Below, piece after piece: positions 8,350 through 15,106 of a DNA stretch of 20,271 nt. Source of the DNA: Prorocentrum cordatum (lineage: Eukaryota; Sar; Dinophyceae; Prorocentrales; Prorocentraceae). The DNA lies in contig CAUYUJ010003039.1 of NCBI GenBank assembly GCA_963575745.1, positions 62,501-82,771 of the forward strand, written 5' to 3'. How positions within the stretch are numbered: the first letter of the stretch is position 1; every line of letters begins with the position of its first letter. The notes beneath the pieces were generated by a model. It did no database searches, was not told the DNA's origin, and saw only the letters and a program-made list of their open reading frames with translations. The translations under genes were made by a program, and so were the position numbers.

Positions 8350-8516
8350 TATGTATGTATGCATGTCTGTATGCATGTATGTATGGATGCATGCATGGAT
8401 GCATGCATGTGTGTACGTATGCATGCATGTATGCATACATGTGTGTACGTATGTCTGTATGTATGTATGTATGTGTGTATGTGTGCATGCATGCATGCAT
8501 ACATATGTGTATATAT
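8350..8516 (+). repeat. TGTA/TGCA tetranucleotide array
   Basis: TGTATGTATGCATGCATG-type units follow the pentanucleotide array directly, with TACG, TGTG and GGATGCATG variants. The Met-Cys-Val-Tyr frames are translations of the repeat. Confidence 0.95.
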
Positions 8517-8755
8517 GATTTGTCTGTGTTTCTCTTGCCGCTCTCCCTCTCTCTTATAACTGCTCTTTCTCTCTTTCTCTCTCTTTCCGTCACTTTCTCT
8601 TCTCAGTCATGTCTTTCTTTCTCCGTATAGTTATGCTATGTATGTAATGTCGCTCTCTCGCCCTCTCTCTCTCTAATTGCTCTCTCGCTCTCTCACCCCT
8701 CCCTCTTCCTCTTTTTTCTTTCTGTCTCTCTCCCCCTTCGTGTATTTATATCTGT
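8517..8755 (+). repeat. CT-rich microsatellite tract
   Basis: Repeated CTCTCT, CTTTCTCT and CCCTCTCTCTCT words, interrupted by TATGCTATGTATGTAATGTC at about 8632-8651. The opposite strand is GA-rich. No gene. Confidence 0.9.
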
Positions 8756-8937
8756 AGGTGGGGCTTCTTTACACGTGTTTGCATATGACTATGATTGTAC
8801 GTGCATGCATGCATTCATCATGTATGCACGTACGCTTGAATACACGTGTATGCATGTCTGTATGCGTGCATGCATGTTCTAATACACAAGTGCATGTGTG
8901 CATGTATGGATGCATACGTAAATGCACACTTCGGTGC
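8756..8937 (+). repeat. degenerate TGCA tetranucleotide tract
   Basis: Scattered GTGCATGCATGCATTCATC, TGTATGCGTGCATGC and GTATGGATGCATACG words. It is more diverged than the arrays at 8350 and 9800. Confidence 0.8.
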
Positions 8938-9112
8938 TCCGAAAGTTTTCCCCGTTTTACGAAGCACGGCTCCGCGCGGAAGCAACGCAGCCGCATGATT
9001 GCATTGCCGCAGCAATAAAGACGTTGTACACGAGCCTCGCGGACCTTGGCAAACACAGCGTTCGGGCGCGAACGGTGACGAATATGGTGCGCGTGCTGGC
9101 AAAACTTTCGGG
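8938..9112. repeat. inverted-repeat element with CCGAAAGTTTT ends
   Basis: CCGAAAGTTTT at 8939-8949 is complementary to AAAACTTTCGG at 9102-9112, and pairing continues imperfectly inward (ACGAAGCAC against GCGTGCTGG). An open frame of about 110 non-repetitive codons crosses it from 8922 on +, and another lies on -. Neither resembles a protein I know, and the inverted repeat argues for a non-coding hairpin element. A genuine exon here cannot be excluded. Confidence 0.6.
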
Positions 9113-9184
9113 CCGTCTAGGGAGCAACCCGATCGATTTTTCGGAGGACGTCCTGTGCTCTTTGCCCACTTCCAGGTCCATCCA

Positions 9185-9246
9185 CCCTTTGGGATCAATT
9201 CTTCAGATTGGGTTGGGAACCGAAGCCCGATTTCTGACCCAAAGGG
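9185..9246. repeat. hairpin with CCCTTTGGG arms
   Basis: CCCTTTGGGATCA at 9185-9197 pairs with TGACCCAAAGGG ending at 9246. The interior also pairs partly (CAGATTGGG against CCCGATTTCTG), giving a hairpin of about 62 nt immediately before the GGA array. Confidence 0.65.
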
Positions 9247-9249
9247 CGG

Positions 9250-9440
9250 GGGGTAGGAGGTGGAGGACGAGGAGGAGGAGGAGGAGGTGGAGGAGGAGAA
9301 GGGGGAGGATGAGGTGGGAGGAGTAGGAGGAGGCGCAGGAGGAGGAGGAGGAGGAGGAGGAGGAGGAGGATGTGGAGGAGAAGGCGGAGGAGGAGGAGGA
9401 GGAGAAGGAGGAGGAGGAGCAGGAGGAGGATGACCAGGAG
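9250..9440 (+). repeat. GGA trinucleotide array
   Basis: GGA/GAG triplets with GTG, GCA and GAA interruptions. The homopurine strand is + as in the other arrays. Confidence 0.94.
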
Positions 9441-9625
9441 AAGGAATAATACTAATACTCATAATGATAGTAAGAATGATCAAACTGAAACTAATAAGAA
9501 TCATGACATTAGTACAATGAATCAGAATAGCCAGCATACTTTGAATAATTCTAAACATACGAATAGTATGAATAGTAATAATAATGAGGAGCATTAATAA
9601 TACGAATAATAACATGATTAATCGG
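9441..9625 (+). repeat. AT-rich degenerate AAT/ATG trinucleotide-like tract
   Basis: A sharp compositional switch from the GGA array into A-rich sequence (AATAATACTAATACTCATAA, AATAGTAATAATAATGAGG and similar), then back to GGAGGAGGAGG. Words such as AATA, ATGA and AGAAT recur without a strict period. On + it reads as an Asn/Ser/Thr-rich low-complexity frame and on - as Ile/Leu. I take it to be a diverged simple repeat. Confidence 0.7.
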
Positions 9626-9804
9626 AGGAGGAGGAGGGCCCCTGCGGCCAAACTGGTCGGGGCGCGGGTCCTGCCCCCGACCTCGCCGCCCCTTCGCCCT
9701 GGCTGTCCGAGCGGCCCCCGCTGGCCATGTCTTCGGCCTCGCCACGGCCCAGATGGCGACAAGATGCACGGTGGCAGCGCCGGGGAGTCTTCAAGATCTG
9801 ACGC
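9626..9804. other. GC-rich spacer, no gene
   Basis: A short GGA run, then GC-rich mixed sequence with no recognisable motif, leading into the tetranucleotide array. Confidence 0.45.
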
Positions 9805-10545
9805 AGTATACACATACACATACACACATGTATGTGTGTATATGTACGTGTGTATGCATGTATGTATGCATGCATGCATGCATGCATGCATCTATGCATG
9901 CATGCACGTATATGTACGTGTACGTATGTAGCTATGTTTGTACGCGTGTATGTATGTGTGTGTGTGTATGCGTGCATGCATGCATGCATGTATGTATGTA
10001 TGTATGCATGCGTATGTATGAATGCATGCATGCAAGCATGCATGTATGTACATGTATGTATGCATGTATGTATATATATATGCATGTATGTATGTATGCA
10101 CGCATGTATACACATATATGTATATATACATATGTATGTGTGCATGCATGTCTTTATGCATGTATCTATGTTTGTATACATCGATGCCGGTATGTCTGTA
10201 TGCTTGCATGTGTGCATATATGTATGTATGTGTGTATGTGTGCATCCATGTATGCATGTATGCATGTACGCATGTATGCATGCATGCATGCATGTATGTG
10301 TGTATGCATGCATGCATGCATGTATGTATGCATGTATGTCTGTATGTATGTATGTATGCATGTCGGTGCTCGTATGCATATATGTATGTACGTATGTATG
10401 TATGTATGTATGTACGTACGTACGTACGTACGTATGTATGTATGTATGTATGTATGTATGTAGGTCGGTAGGTAGGTAGGTAGGTAGGTAGGTATGCATG
10501 CTTGCACGCATGTATGTATATATGTATGTATGTTTGTGCATCTAC
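9805..10545 (+). repeat. large TGTA/TGCA tetranucleotide array (about 740 bp)
   Basis: Mixed TGTA and TGCA units with higher-order blocks: TGCATGCATGCA at about 9865-9905 and 9973-9990, TATATATA at about 10070-10082 and 10115-10130, TACGTACG at about 10412-10432, and TAGGTAGG at about 10461-10492. Sub-blocks of one variant suggest successive local expansions. The Tyr/Cys/Met/Val and His/Thr/Tyr frames of more than 200 codons on both strands are artefacts. Confidence 0.96.
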
Positions 10546-10884
10546 ATCCCCGTTAAGAAAGTTAATTCATCTTGGCTAAAATTGACATGTGTGGGCGCTG
10601 TGGTGAGAAGTGGTATGGGAGTGATTCTTCCTTGTGGTTTCACACGGGGAGAGATTCAAAGTTGCCTGGAAGTGGCCGGGAGTGATACCTCCCTTGTGAA
10701 TTTACGTGGGAGAGATTTTATCCTGAATTGGTTATATACTATTAATGCTACCAGGGAGAACCCCAGAAATCTCTCCCGCCAAGCCAGGCCGAATACTGCC
10801 GTGCTAGGAGTCTACGGGGGGAAGGGGGGGGCACTCGGACACGCCCTAGTCGTCAGTGCTCAAGATGAATAATTTTCGTAACGG
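10546..10884. repeat. segment with 61-bp tandem duplication and inverted repeat
   Basis: GGGAGTGAT starts two related copies at 10617 and 10678, each containing CCTTGTG...GGGAGAGATT. GGGAGAGATTT at 10708-10718 is complementary to AAATCTCTCCC at 10767-10777. A + frame (10498-10872) reads through, but its start is in the TGTA array, and the 61-bp duplication is not a multiple of three, so the two copies fall in different frames. I do not call it a gene. Confidence 0.75.
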
Positions 10885-11035
10885 TTAAGTATGCATATGT
10901 ATATATGTATATATGTGTACACAGGTGTATCTGCATCGGTGACCTGAGCTGTTCGCCCCGGTGTCCCTGGCTGCTCTGCGGGCGGGCGGCTCCGGGAGGA
11001 CATCCATCCCTGCTAACATGGTCCTTCGCTGGGAG
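10885..11035. other. short TA/TG tract and GC-rich spacer
   Basis: A TATGCATATGTATATATG-type tract lies at about 10889-10925, then mixed GC-rich sequence. No gene recognised. Confidence 0.5.
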
Positions 11036-11176
11036 TGCACCCGCCCATCCCTCCATCTCTCCTCCCTCCTCCCCTCCCCTCTCCCTCCCTCCCTCCCACC
11101 TTCCGCTCCCTCCTTCCTCCCTCCCCTCCCTCCTCCTTTCCCCTCCTCCTCTTCCCTCCCTCCCTCCCTCCTCGCC
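11036..11176 (+). repeat. CCT-rich pyrimidine tract
   Basis: Recurring CCTCCCTCC and CTCCCCTCC words over about 140 bp, ending at CTCGCCTACC. Confidence 0.88.
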
Positions 11177-11397
11177 TACCGCGCGCGGACCGCGCGGCCC
11201 GTGCCCCGCTCGCTCGGCCTCCCCCCCCTGCGCGGGCCGCCCCAGTCATGATCGGCCTGGTCATCGCGGTCATGATCGCGATGAAGTGGCAGATGACGAA
11301 GCGCATGGGCTACGTGCGCCCCGCCCCGCCACGCCCCCTCTCCGCCCCTCGATGGGCCTGCTTTCCACCACCACCACCAGAAGTTGGATAGGGGGGA
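11177..11397. other. GC-rich spacer, no gene
   Basis: GCGCGCGGACCGCGCGGCCC leads into GATCGGCCTGGTCATCGCGG with paired TCATGATCG words (11247 and 11271). No protein or RNA gene recognised. Confidence 0.4.
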
Positions 11398-11541
11398 AAG
11401 GCGGAGGAGGAGGAGGAGGAGGCGGAGAAGGAGGAGGCGGAGGAGGACGAGGAGGAGGAGGAGGCGGATTTGGAGGAGGCGGACCAGGAGGAGGCGGACC
11501 AGCAGGAGGAGGAGGAGGAGGAGGAGGAGGAGGAGGAGGAC
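11398..11541 (+). repeat. GGA/GGC-rich trinucleotide array
   Basis: GGA triplets interspersed with GCGGA and ACGAGG, and an AGGCGGACCAGGAGG unit repeated at about 11475-11505. The + strand is purine-rich as elsewhere. Confidence 0.92.
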
Positions 11542-11693
11542 GCCCTCCCGCTCCGACTTGTGGTGGCGGTGGCGCTCTCGCGCGTCGGCGTCGGGCCCCG
11601 AGGCCGTGCCGGCCGGTGGCAGGCCGCCGTGCCCCTGCGACTGGCGGCGCCTTCCCTCGGTGCCGCTCCAGTGGATCGGGCCGAACGAAAGTC
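11542..11693. other. GC-rich spacer
   Basis: Mixed GC-rich sequence. It contains GGGCCGAACGAAAG at about 11678-11691, which recurs at 12088-12101 at the start of the next foldback's left arm. Confidence 0.45.
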
Positions 11694-11902
11694 TGGACGC
11701 CCGACATGGGCACGGAAAGAATGGGTACGATGCCCAACAGCAGTTCCTTTTCATTTTGAACAGGATTCGCTGTCCACGCCGCCGCGGCCTGTGTCCATTT
11801 GAGACAGAAGGCCGCCTGCCCAACAGCGGCCGCTGTTGGTTCGGGACAACATTTGCTGTTGGGCATTGTGCCCATTCTTTCCGTACCCATGTCGGGCGTC
11901 CA
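11694..11902. mobile_element. foldback element FB1 with 48-bp arms
   Basis: The left arm 11694-11741 (TGGACGCCCGACATGGGCAC then GGAAAGAATGGG...CCCAACAGC) is complementary to the right arm 11855-11902 at 45 of 48 positions. Between the arms lies a perfect 20-bp palindrome, CCAACAGCGGCCGCTGTTGG, at 11820-11839, plus GCGGCCT/AGGCCGC pairing. GCCCAACAGC thus occurs three times. The whole can fold as a long hairpin with a secondary one in the loop. No protein is encoded. Confidence 0.88.
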
Positions 11903-12085
11903 AAGAAAGGGCGTTCTCGTCCTCGGGGGTCTGTCACCGAGCTCTCGGCGAGGAAGCGCCGATTCCAGGTCGACGCTCCCCACCCCTGAGGCAGTCCTAC
12001 CCGATCGTCCCCCCAGATCGTGCTAGGAGCCCAGGCGTCGTGATGTCTTCGCAGCACGGCTCCCCAGATCTGGAGAATCGCAATT

Positions 12086-12257
12086 CGGGCCGAACGAAAG
12101 GGGGGTGATAGGGAAAGGGGGTGACGAAATCTGCTGCATGTAGCTCGTTTCGGCGCCGCCGCCGGGCCCCCTCCTCGATACACGGGCGCCGGGAAAATCA
12201 GCTACGTGAGCTGATTCTCCACCCCCCCTTTGTTATCCCCCCATTTCGCCCGGCCCG
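12086..12257. mobile_element. foldback element FB2 with about 72-bp arms
   Basis: The left arm 12086-12157 starts CGGGCCGAACGAAAGGGGGG and ends TTCGGCGCC. The right arm 12185-12257 is its imperfect complement, starting GGCGCCGGGAAAATCAGC and ending TTTCGCCCGGCCCG. Only about 27 bp separate them. The right arm contains a smaller AATCAGCT/AGCTGATT hairpin at about 12196-12217. Both arms include two poly-G blocks joined by a GATA-type linker. No protein is encoded. Confidence 0.87.
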
Positions 12258-12280
12258 AGAGGATCGAAGGAGGAACAAAC

Positions 12281-12450
12281 ATACTTGCACATAAACTTTT
12301 GGCGCTCCGCGCAGATTTTCCTTGGATCCGCGCCTGGGCCCCCCCGGCGGCGCCTCCGGCGCCGCCCCTGGCACGCTCCGCGCGCCAGGGGGGGGGGGTC
12401 CAGCGCGGATCCAAGAAGTCCGCGCGGAGGGCCAACAGTTTATGTCCATG
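12281..12450. mobile_element. foldback element FB3 (family R6), complete copy
   Basis: The left arm (CACATAAACTTTTGGCGCTC then CGCGCAGA...TTGGATCCGCGC) pairs with the right arm (GCGCGGATCCAAGAAGTCCG then CGCGGAGGGCCAACAGTTTATG) over about 55 bp. The centre is itself palindromic (GGCGGCGCCTCCGGCGCCGCC-like). Its right half is homologous to 16857-16962 and 17147-17251 (GGTCCAGCGC...GCGCGGA..TCCAA.AG.TT). The members at 16857 and 17147 lack an obvious left arm. A (CTTCTTCGT) tract follows at about 12456-12508. Confidence 0.85.
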
Positions 12451-12641
12451 TGGTTTCTTCTTTTTTTCTTCTTCGTCTTCGTCTTCGTCTTCCTCTTCTT
12501 CTTCTTCTAGAGGAGTCCATCAGTCTCGAAGGCAAGACCGCAAACGTTCTTGTCTCCTTGGGCTCATCGATCGTGGGAGCAGGAATGAGCTCGAGGCCGG
12601 TTGGAGCCATCACAGATCGATGCGGCTCGAGGGACGCCGCA
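12451..12641. other. CTT-rich tract and unassigned spacer
   Basis: TTCTTCTTCGTCTTCGTC-type pyrimidine tract to about 12510, then mixed sequence. ATCACAGATCGATGCGGCTCG at about 12609-12629 resembles a block of duplication R3 (3784, 3940). Confidence 0.5.
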
Positions 12642-12899
12642 GCATTCTGGGCCTCCCAGACGGGATCCGAGTAGATGTGGTCGAAGGATCGCGCCGCATT
12701 GGTGACGCATCACCGATGCCTCGCCGATACATCGCCGGTGCATCGTCGATGCATCGGCAACGTTCACGATGTATCGGCGATGTCGGCGTGGAGAAAGTCG
12801 GGCTCCACATCGAGCCGCATCGCCGACGCACCGGCGGTGCTGCGCGATCCTCCGACCCCATCTGCTCGGATCCTATCTGGGAGGCCTCTGACTAAGAAT
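12642..12899. mobile_element. foldback element FB4 with about 57-bp arms and GATGC-rich centre
   Basis: The left arm 12642-12698 (CATTCT.GGCCTCCCAGA.. GGATCCGAGTAGATG...GGATCGCGC.GCA) is complementary to the right arm 12839-12899 (TGC.GCGCGATCC..CATCTGCTCGGATCC...GGGAGGCC...AGAATG). The interior of about 140 bp is made of ATCGCCGATGC/GCATCGGC words in both orientations, so nearly the whole 258 bp is self-complementary. The frames across it on both strands mirror each other for that reason. Confidence 0.83.
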
Positions 12900-12921
12900 G
12901 GGGTCGGGTCGGACGGGGCTC

Positions 12922-13024
12922 GGACGAGGATCGATCCGTTCCAGATCGCTCCGGACAGAGCCTCCAGATCTCAGATATTCTCGATTTTTGTTCAGCCGAC
13001 TTTACCCTCGTCTTGGCCTCGTCT
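12922..13024 (+). repeat. dispersed repeat R7, copy A
   Basis: Shares GGACGAGG, TTCCAGA.CG.TCCGGA, GAGCCTCC.GAT.TCAGA.ATTCTCGATTT and CCTCGTC..CTCGTCT-type blocks with 16466-16604. The strongest identity is at 12956-13024 against 16537-16604. It lies just right of FB4. No frame is conserved. Confidence 0.8.
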
Positions 13025-13197
13025 TATCTGGAGCTCCGCTCGTGATGCCTCTCTCTTCAGCACGCGAGCGCGCGCAGCCGGGCAAGCAGGGGCAGGCCGC
13101 GCCGCCAGCCGAGGGCAGAACAGCGCGGCGAGCCGCGCCGGGCACACGGAGCGGCACGGAGCTCCGCGCGGCCAGAGTGGCGCGGACGGCATCGCGG
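13025..13197. other. GC-rich spacer
   Basis: CG-rich sequence without recognisable features, leading into the GGA array. Confidence 0.4.
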
Positions 13198-13377
13198 GGA
13201 GGAGGAGGGAGGAGGAGGCGGAGGAGGGGGAGGAGGAGGGGAGGAGGGAGGAGGGAAGGAGCGGAGGCGGGGGAGAGGAGGCGGGGAGGAGGGGAGGAGG
13301 ATGAGGAGGAAAGGAGAGGCGGAGGAGGCGGAGGAGGAGGAGGAGGAGGAGGAGGAGGAGGAGGAGGAGGAGGAGGG
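13198..13377 (+). repeat. GGA trinucleotide array
   Basis: GGAGGA with GGCGGA and GGGA variants; uninterrupted triplets from about 13330 to 13375. Frames on both strands are low-complexity. Confidence 0.94.
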
Positions 13378-13572
13378 CACGCGTGGAGGCAGGTGCCGGG
13401 CAGGACGCCGAGGCAGGAGAGCTCTCGCGGTGCTGCGCGGAGAGCTGCGCGCTCTCGCGGCGGAGCTGCGTCGGGGCCGCAGGGCGCGCTCGCCCCGCCG
13501 GGGGCCCCACTTTGTCGGGCCCCGCCGCCGCCGTCCGTCTCCCGAGCCACCTTTTGCCCCGGCCTCTCGCTC
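13378..13572. other. GC-rich spacer between GGA arrays
   Basis: GAGAGCTCTCGCGG and GCGCTCTCGCGGCGGAGCTG words repeat about 30 bp apart (13418-13466). No gene is recognised. Confidence 0.45.
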
Positions 13573-13692
13573 AGGAGGAGGAGGGGGAAGAGGAGGAAGA
13601 GGAGGAGGAGGAGGAGGAGGCGGAGGAGGAGGCGGAGGAGGAGGAGGAGGAGGCGGAGAGGAGGCGGAGGAGGAGGAGGAGGAGGAGGAGGG
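13573..13692 (+). repeat. GGA trinucleotide array
   Basis: GGAGGA with GGCGGA and GGAAGA variants over about 120 bp, again with the purine strand on +. Confidence 0.94.
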
Positions 13693-13716
13693 CGTCGCAG
13701 CCGTCATCTCTGCGGG
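13688..13716 (+). repeat. direct repeat flanking R4 copy B, left
   Basis: GAGGGCGTCGCAGCCGTCAT followed by CTCTGCGGG matches 13978-14006 at 27 of 29 positions. The pair brackets the palindrome-headed repeat at 13761-13926. Confidence 0.85.
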
Positions 13717-13760
13717 TCTGCCTCTCGCTCTGCCTCCTCCCCAGTCGGTTGGTGGTGCAG

Positions 13761-13926
13761 TGCCGTTTTGTAATACATGCTCCGCGTGCGGAGCATGTAT
13801 GAAGGATGCAGGATCAAAAACAGCATTCATTCATACATGAACCATGTACTAAACATCTGATATATATATATAAATATATATATATATCTATCTATCAAAA
13901 CTTATGCATTAACGACTGCCCTGTAG
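13761..13926 (+). repeat. palindrome-headed dispersed repeat R4, copy B
   Basis: Starts TGCCGTTTTGTAATACATGC. Its hairpin at 13773-13800 is perfect: a 13-bp stem ATACATGCTCCGC/GCGGAGCATGTAT with a GT loop. The interior is AT-rich and contains an expanded TATATA/ATATATCTATC tract (13859-13897) absent from copy A. It ends TTATGCATTAACGACTGCCC then TGTA, as copy A does. Confidence 0.9.
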
Positions 13927-13977
13927 ACCTCCTGCCCTGGCACGTCGATCAGCGAACTGGTCGTGCTAGGTTCGCGA

Positions 13978-14006
13978 GAGGGCGTCGCGGCCGTCCTCTC
14001 TGCGGG
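13978..14006 (+). repeat. direct repeat flanking R4 copy B, right
   Basis: Partner of 13688-13716, offset 290 bp. Confidence 0.85.
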
Positions 14007-14108
14007 CCCGGGTTCGTCGGCGTCGGTCCTCGGGCGTGTGCACGAGAGGCTGGTTTGCGAAAGGGAGGGTCATCCACCGTCGACCCAGGTGCCTTCTCCT
14101 CCTCAGGA
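14007..14108. other. spacer
   Basis: GC-rich spacer. CCCAGGTGCCTTCTCCTCCTC at about 14080-14103 resembles CCCAGGGTACCTTCTCCCCC at 14256-14275, so related sequence also flanks the R5 element lying between them. Confidence 0.5.
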
Positions 14109-14258
14109 GGGGAAAACACACACACGGACACAATTAATCTTCAGTTCCCCAGAAAGTATGGGAAACTATGGGCCAGTGGGGGGGAAGACAAAAACCCAGA
14201 AAACATATGGGAATATATGGGGAATCTTTTTATTTGTGTGTATTTATTTGTGTGTCCC
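14109..14258 (+). repeat. TATGGGGAATC element (R5), copy B
   Basis: Blocks in order: GGGAAAACACACACACGGACAC, AATTAA, TTCCCCAGAAAGTATGGGAA, GGGGAAGACAAAAACCCAGA, TATGGGGAATC, TTGTGTGTATTTATTTGTGT and GTCCC. The left end and right end are imperfect inverted repeats of ACACACAA type. It is closest to copy C at 14967-15106. No protein frame is shared. Confidence 0.87.
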
Positions 14259-14487
14259 AGGGTACCTTCTCCCCCCTCCGTCGCCGACTGCAATCGCAGG
14301 CGATCAATCTCCCCCAGTCCCCGAGCTCCGCCCGGAAAAAGTTTGGCCGCTCGGCAAGGGAGGGCCCCCCTGGGAGGCACCCCTGAGGGGGCTGTTCGGA
14401 CGCACCCCCATCGAGGGTGGACGCCCCCCTATCCCCTATCCCAGTCTTGGGCCCCAGATTCGTTGGCCATTTCTCAGAGCGTGAATT
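14259..14487. other. mixed spacer, no gene
   Basis: Mixed GC-rich sequence including CTGCAATCGCAG at about 14288 and a CCCCCTATCCCCTATCCC run at about 14424-14441. No gene recognised. Confidence 0.4.
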
Positions 14488-14624
14488 ACCTACCCCGCTT
14501 TCGCTTCCACGAATCACCAAGTCATACCACGCGCCTCCTCGTCAAGCGGCCTGACCAGTACAGGCCGTAGTTTGGCATCGCTTGGTATCTCTTGGAAGCG
14601 AGGGTGGTCAAAAGCGAGGTAGGT
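14488..14624. repeat. inverted repeat with ACCTACC arms
   Basis: The left arm 14488-14521 (ACCTACCCCGCTTTCGCTTC then CACGAATCACCAAG) pairs with the right arm 14581-14624 (CTTGGTATCTCTTGGAAGCG then AGGG...AAAGCGAGGTAGGT); the right arm carries about 10 extra bases. GGCCTGACCAGTACAGGCC lies between the arms at about 14550-14568. This suggests a foldback of about 140 bp. The + and - frames across it mirror the pairing and are not genes. Confidence 0.75.
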
Positions 14625-14711
14625 TTGTTTTCCCCCTAATTTCGAGACCCGATAGAGCCTGGGATGGGGGTGGACATCTCCCCTGGCATTACCAGCCTCG
14701 AACTGATCCCT

Positions 14712-14756
14712 GTCCCTAAGATTGACACGCCAAAAGGCGATGATAATCTTAGGGAC
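14712..14756. repeat. 45-nt hairpin with two-part stem
   Basis: GTCCCTAAGATT/AATCTTAGGGAC form a perfect 12-bp outer stem. CGCC/GGCG form a 4-bp inner stem with an AAAA loop, separated by an internal loop (GACA against ATGAT). The left-arm sequence TCCCTAAGATT recurs at 14780-14790. It has the look of a structured RNA or the end of a small element. No pol III or other promoter is evident, so I do not call an RNA gene. Confidence 0.7.
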
Positions 14757-14966
14757 TCGCCCATCAAAGCATAAGGAAATCCCTAAGATTGGCATCGTGA
14801 TGAGGCGGTGCCCAGCATAGGGATAGGGATATGTTCCAGGCAGGTAATGACAGAAAGGGTGTGGTCGCGCTGGGGTGTGGTTTGCGATCGGCGCCGTTGG
14901 AGACGAGGGGGTCGCCACGTTGCGCCCAAGATTTGAGCCCTCGTCGGGCGCGGCGGAGATTCAGGA
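14757..14966. other. mixed spacer, no gene
   Basis: Contains TCCCTAAGATTGGCATCGTG (14780) and ATAGGGATAGGGATA (14817). A - strand frame of 134 codons (14514-14918) spans this and the inverted repeat at 14488-14624 but shows no recognisable domain. Confidence 0.4.
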
Positions 14967-15106
14967 GGGAAAAAACACACAGACACAATTACTTAATCGT
15001 CGATTCCCCAGAAAATATGGGAAAATATGGGAAGTGGAGAGGGGAAGACAAAAACCCAGACAATATGGGGAATCTGGTTACTTGTGTGTATCTATTTGTG
15101 TGTCCC
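14967..15106 (+). repeat. TATGGGGAATC element (R5), copy C
   Basis: Same block order as copy B: GGGAAAAAACACACAGACAC, AATTACTTAATCGTCGATTC, CCCAGAAAATATGGGAAAAT, GGGGAAGACAAAAACCCAGA, TATGGGGAATC and TTGTGTGTATCTATTTGTGT. Outside, GGAGATTCAGGAGGG on the left and CTCCTTCAGAGATCTC on the right extend the imperfect inverted symmetry. Confidence 0.87.

Noticed and set aside
9618-10541. Long His/Thr/Tyr/Met frames on - and Cys/Met/Val/Tyr frames on +
   Set aside because: Direct translations of the TGTA/TGCA array, open in several frames on both strands at once.
10498-10872. Plausible-looking 124-codon + frame
   Set aside because: It starts inside the tetranucleotide array and crosses a 61-bp tandem duplication that shifts frame between its two copies; no family recognised.
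12230-12895. 221-codon + frame
   Set aside because: It runs through two foldback elements (FB3, FB4) and a CTT tract; similar peptides appear on the - strand because the DNA is self-complementary.
14780-14835. CCCTAAG and TAGGGATAGGG words as telomere-like repeat
   Set aside because: Only isolated words, no tandem array of a telomeric hexamer or heptamer.
14514-14918. 134-codon - frame with protein-like composition
   Set aside because: It spans an inverted repeat and a hairpin, and its parts are mirrored by + frames; no domain recognised.
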